Origin: Pedobacter cryoconitis
Lineage (GTDB): Bacteria > Bacteroidota > Bacteroidia > Sphingobacteriales > Sphingobacteriaceae
NCBI RefSeq assembly: GCF_001590605.1
Contig: NZ_CP014504.1
Span: forward strand, 3,534,001 to 3,598,000
Direction of reading: 5' to 3'
Length of the DNA stretch: 64,000 bases
Every line of letters starts with the position of its first letter. Positions within the stretch are counted from its first letter, which is position 1. Below, piece by piece: positions 61,701 to 64,000 of this stretch. Below the pieces are notes generated by a model, which saw only the letters and a list, made by a program, of their open reading frames with translations, made no database searches and had not been told where the DNA came from. Both the position numbers and the translations under genes were made by a program.

Positions 61701-62911
61701 AAAAGTTCTGTTTTGCGGTTGAACAAATTAAGCCCTCCGCCATCTGTTCCCACAAAGATTTCATCAGGAGTATATCCTGCAAAGGAAGTCACCACTGAAC
61801 CGTTTAATCCCCGCTGGTCGAAAATATTACTTTGTTTTAAGTGAAACAGATTCAGATTATTGTCATACTTATTGATGCCTCCGCGAAAAGGGCCAACCCA
61901 ATAGGTGCCCTGTTTGTCTATATACATGCAGTTTATAAACTTGCCTGTCAAACTGTAAGTGTTTCTTGAATCCGGCATATACTTTGTAATTTCTCCGGTA
62001 GTAATGTCCAGAATATTTAAGCCTTCGTCTGTACCAATCCACAACTGGTTCGTAGCATTGGCTACTACACTGGTTATAGTATTACTGGACAGTGACTGAC
62101 TATCTCCGGGTTTGTGTCTTAAATTTTGAAATCCTTTCCCATCAGGAAGAAGCATGCTGAGTCCGTTTTTCGTACCTATCCACAAATTCCCGAGACGATC
62201 TTCAACAATTCCGGCTATATAGTTATCGCTGATACTGGCAGCATTTGTCGCCGAATGCTGAAAAAATATAAATGAAGTCGTTTTCCGGTTATACAGGTAA
62301 AGGCCGTTATTCGTTCCGATCCACATCCTGCGTTTACGGTCTTCATAAAGACAACTGATTATTTTATCAGGGAATACCTGCTGATTTTTAGAACGGATAG
62401 AAAATTTTCTGACCTTTTTACTTACTGGATCAACTACATCAAGACCGTTAAAAGTTGCAACCCATATTTTCCCGGTATAATCGCTGCAAATGCTGCGGAC
62501 AATATCACTGCTCAGGCCAGCAGCGGTATTGGCAGGGAAATTTATAAAAGAGTTTTTTTTCCTGTCATATAAACTAAGCGAACCTCCTGCACTGCCCACC
62601 CATAAATTACCTGATTTGTCTTCATGCAGTGTCCTGATATCATTGGCCTGAAGCCCGGTAGAATCATCAGATTTATGTTTATATACCGTAAAATTCGTTC
62701 CGTCAAATTTATTGAGACCATCTTCGGTGGCAAACCACATTAACCCATACCGGTCTTTTAAAATAGCATTAACTGTATTGGAAGAAAGTCCGTCTTTTGA
62801 ATTCAGCGAGGTGAAATTTATTTTCTGCTGTTGTGCATATCCAGCTTGTAGTATACAGATAGCGCTTAGAAATAAGCAGTAAGCTCTTTTAAAAATGACC
62901 CGGTTTAACAT
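58760..62911 (-). CDS. Hybrid two-component regulator (HTCS): sensor kinase, receiver and AraC DNA-binding domain in one protein
   Basis: This 1383-residue protein has a signal peptide (about 1-26). Its periplasmic part has two-bladed-type Reg_prop repeats (about 30-700, e.g. GLMWFATEDGLNKFDG) and a Y_Y_Y domain (about 720-795), followed by a membrane helix near 805-825. The HisKA part has H871 in LSHEFRTPLSLI. The HATPase part has NLLSNAFKFTP and GSGIGLSITKEFV. The receiver has D1176 in VSDINMP. The last 100 residues form an AraC HTH (SRGTLYYKILELTGLSPVEY). HTCS proteins sense oligosaccharides in the periplasm and switch on their polysaccharide locus. It is divergent from the GH10 gene. Confidence 0.95.
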   Translation of the reverse strand: MLNRVIFKRAYCLFLSAICILQAGYAQQQKINFTSLNSKDGLSSNTVNAILKDRYGLMWFATEDGLNKFDGTNFTVYKHKSDDSTGLQANDIRTLHEDKSGNLWVGSAGGSLSLYDRKKNSFINFPANTAAGLSSDIVRSICSDYTGKIWVATFNGLDVVDPVSKKVRKFSIRSKNQQVFPDKIISCLYEDRKRRMWIGTNNGLYLYNRKTTSFIFFQHSATNAASISDNYIAGIVEDRLGNLWIGTKNGLSMLLPDGKGFQNLRHKPGDSQSLSSNTITSVVANATNQLWIGTDEGLNILDITTGEITKYMPDSRNTYSLTGKFINCMYIDKQGTYWVGPFRGGINKYDNNLNLFHLKQSNIFDQRGLNGSVVTSFAGYTPDEIFVGTDGGGLNLFNRKTELFRHINMPLANGSSSAGISIMVMEMTRSKKLYIGTYSKGLFVMDTGTEKIQQFKAGNRADELNSNDIFCVKEDSKGKIWVGTNGGGVNILNSAHKVVFRYCENAKGANEAKYPINNFIRFIEEDDHGDMWIGSYGSGIAVFNPLSQKFTQYDKASGKLPNNLTLCMLKDRAGDIWVGTFSGGLSLFDRKTKQFITFSEKSGLNNATVYAIVEDLKGQIWVSTNKGISSFDRKTKKFTNYGIYNGVQNNNFVLGAGFSAADGEIFFGGAEGFNYFNPQYFKKNKNVPSVMFTDLRINNNSVKASDDGPIKDHISVAKEINLDYKQNFTLGYVSVNYTAPEQNKYSYRLEGFDKDWIEAGTSKSVSYTNLDPGDYVFHVKASNNNGLWNTAGTVINIHVKPPFWRTIYAYLFYVIVSIGSLLYSRHRGIQKLKKKFAEVQERMKADQERKETERLNDLDKLKIKFLTNLSHEFRTPLSLIMGPVDKLLLEEKGAVDSSPLVMIKRNARRLLNLVNQILDFRKMEEHELRLNSSDAELVPFIKEVLESFNDLSERKHIQLVFKSQIREFYTSFDQDKIERVLFNLLSNAFKFTPAGGTITLEVEKSDRTITEEPGIIIKVSDTGIGISADDKEKIFERFFQTDTAGTILNQGSGIGLSITKEFVKMHGGSITVQSEYGAGSCFIIYLPFLPVEPIDEIRIDFSGAVKAESKPEVLKLQETLVDPVELTSILLVEDNEDFRFYLKDSLKSFYKIYEASNGQEGWQKILAHHPQIIVSDINMPLMTGIELCCKVKSDKRTNHIPIILLTALTGEDEQIRGLKTGANDYLTKPFNFEILNNKIKNLLFLNRTLKDTYTKQIKVQAPELLIELHSDKLLNKVVLYIEENLTNPKLSVEDLSKHVGMSRGTLYYKILELTGLSPVEYIRSVKLDKAIVLLEKSDLNVSQIAYMVGFATPTYFAKAFKAKFSIQPSEFKNLKRKAEVVGH

Positions 62912-63264
62912 TGTTGCTCAGTTACCTAAAGTTACATAAAATAATTATACCTGAGGAATATTAATCTGGAAGAAATACAGATTAATAACCATTAAGCATC
63001 ATTATTCCTAATGAAATCCTTTAATTAGGGAAAACAGATACAAGGTATATTTGGTTAGACAACTAAAGTAACGACAAAACAAGCACCCGACCATCACAAA
63101 TGTCTATTTTTATGCTACATAAGTTCAAAACACCTCCTGATGGTCATTAATACACCAAAACTGCAGGGAACATTCGTGTTAGCAAAATAAAGAAATGAAC
63201 TATAAAGGAGAGCTAACTATTTATAGTTTTATAACAAACGTATTCGGTTTTTTTAAATTCAATT
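62912..63264. promoter_or_regulatory. Divergent control region between the HTCS and GH10 genes
   Basis: About 350 AT-rich bases. TATATTTG (63046-63053) matches the -7 box and could serve the GH10 gene with a long leader. TTCCTAAT (63005-63012) and ATTAGGGAA (63024-63032) form an imperfect inverted repeat that might bind the regulator. No gene is seen. Confidence 0.4.
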
Positions 63265-64000
63265 ATGAAAACTCAACTATTCAAAAGGCTCCTTCTGTTT
63301 TCGACTTTGCTTTCCTGCACGTGGTCATTAAGCAGTTATACTTTTTCACTTACTGAAACCAAGGGATTAAAAGATTATTATGAAAAATATTTTCCAATAG
63401 GCGTAGCCATTACTCCTGCTAATATCAATGGTGCTGACCGCCAAATGATTTTGCAGCACTTTAATAGCATAACTGCTGAAAACGCCATGAAAATGGGCCC
63501 TTTGCATCCGGAGGAAAGCCATTTTTACTGGAAAAATGCGGACTCCATTGTAGCTTTCGGAATAACAAACAAATTAAAAATCCGCGGTCACTGCCTGGTC
63601 TGGCATACCCAGGCTCCCCGCTGGCTATTCAGAGGAGCTGACGGAAAATTTGTAAGTAAGGAGATCTTATTAGCAAGACTGAAAAATCATATCAATACTG
63701 TTGTCAGCCGCTATAAAGGAAAAATCTATGCCTGGGATGTTGTGAATGAAGTTATTGACGATGATACGGCTTATTTCCGCAAGACACCTCTCTTTGAAAT
63801 AGCCGGGGAGGAATTTATGGAGCAGGCATTCCGGTATGCACATCAGGCAGATCCAAAAGCCATTTTATTCTATAATGATTACAATACAGAAAACCCTGTA
63901 AAAAGAGAAAAGATCTACCGCATGCTTAAAAAACTACTTTCACGCGGTGTCCCGATACATGGGATTGGATTGCAGGCACATTGGTCTGTCAATACACCAA
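63265..64000 (+). CDS. GH10 endo-1,4-beta-xylanase, N-terminal part (runs off the right edge)
   Basis: The ATG at 63265 opens 245 codons of a GH10 barrel after a signal peptide (to about residue 28). Motifs are FPIGVAITPANINGADRQMI, HFNSITAENAMKMGPLHPEE, IRGHCLVWHTQAPRW and AWDVVNEVIDDD, where E162 is the acid/base. The nucleophile Glu lies beyond the window. It should cut xylan into oligosaccharides. It is divergent from the HTCS gene, which probably controls it. Confidence 0.92.
   Translation, partial: MKTQLFKRLLLFSTLLSCTWSLSSYTFSLTETKGLKDYYEKYFPIGVAITPANINGADRQMILQHFNSITAENAMKMGPLHPEESHFYWKNADSIVAFGITNKLKIRGHCLVWHTQAPRWLFRGADGKFVSKEILLARLKNHINTVVSRYKGKIYAWDVVNEVIDDDTAYFRKTPLFEIAGEEFMEQAFRYAHQADPKAILFYNDYNTENPVKREKIYRMLKKLLSRGVPIHGIGLQAHWSVNTP

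Overview
The window looks like chromosome of a Bacteroidota species in the Sphingobacteriaceae, most like Pedobacter. The evidence is SusC/SusD pairs, promoters of the TTTG-N~19-TAnnTTTG type, a hybrid two-component regulator, a fused DAHP synthase-chorismate mutase, a fused E1 alpha/beta keto-acid dehydrogenase, AT-rich spacers and very few Shine-Dalgarno sites. The species call is inferred from protein families, not from a marker gene.

Positions 1-24,080 are accessory. Two paralogous outer-membrane sets (SusC, SusD and a TlpA-like thioredoxin) face each other across a MauE-like membrane gene and a small DUF6520-like gene. Next comes a gene-poor stretch (12.6-14.3 kb) with a sigma-factor-like ORF, possible micro-ORFs and three large inverted repeats. 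Then follow small unknown genes (14.3-16.7 kb), a four-gene operon of three small paralogues plus a MNT/HEPN-like protein under a divergent XRE regulator (16.8-20.5 kb), a TetR regulator, a secreted TPR-like protein, a 48-residue membrane protein and a tyrosine recombinase. The recombinase lies against the 3' end of a tRNA with anticodon CAT, so the block is probably an integrated island. I could not find its other end.

Positions 24.3-30.5 kb are housekeeping: a HAD phosphatase, a DUF962 protein, catalase, proline dehydrogenase, an S4 protein, AroB and a sterol-desaturase-like enzyme. Positions 30.8-38.8 kb form an orphan type VI secretion effector island: a possible TssD/Hcp fragment, a lipoprotein next to an L,D-transpeptidase-like protein, VgrG, an adaptor-like protein, a PAAR-like/Hint/HNH toxin and four immunity-type genes (a specific candidate and three SUKH-like proteins).

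Positions 39-43.8 kb carry pheA, the DAHP synthase-chorismate mutase fusion, aroA and aroC. They are preceded by a clear attenuator: a promoter, a 20-codon leader peptide packed with Tyr, Phe and Trp, an antiterminator and an intrinsic terminator. Positions 44-54 kb hold a subtilisin-like lipoprotein, the keto-acid dehydrogenase E1, a DUF1573 protein, an aminotransferase, an LpoB/COG3014 envelope cluster and an MFS transporter.

Positions 54.1-64 kb are a xylan-type locus: GH43, two SGNH/sialate-type esterases and a hybrid two-component regulator, divergent from a GH10 xylanase that runs off the right edge. The strongest leads are the aromatic attenuator, the three-paralogue/HEPN operon and the L,D-transpeptidase effector with its lipoprotein neighbour.
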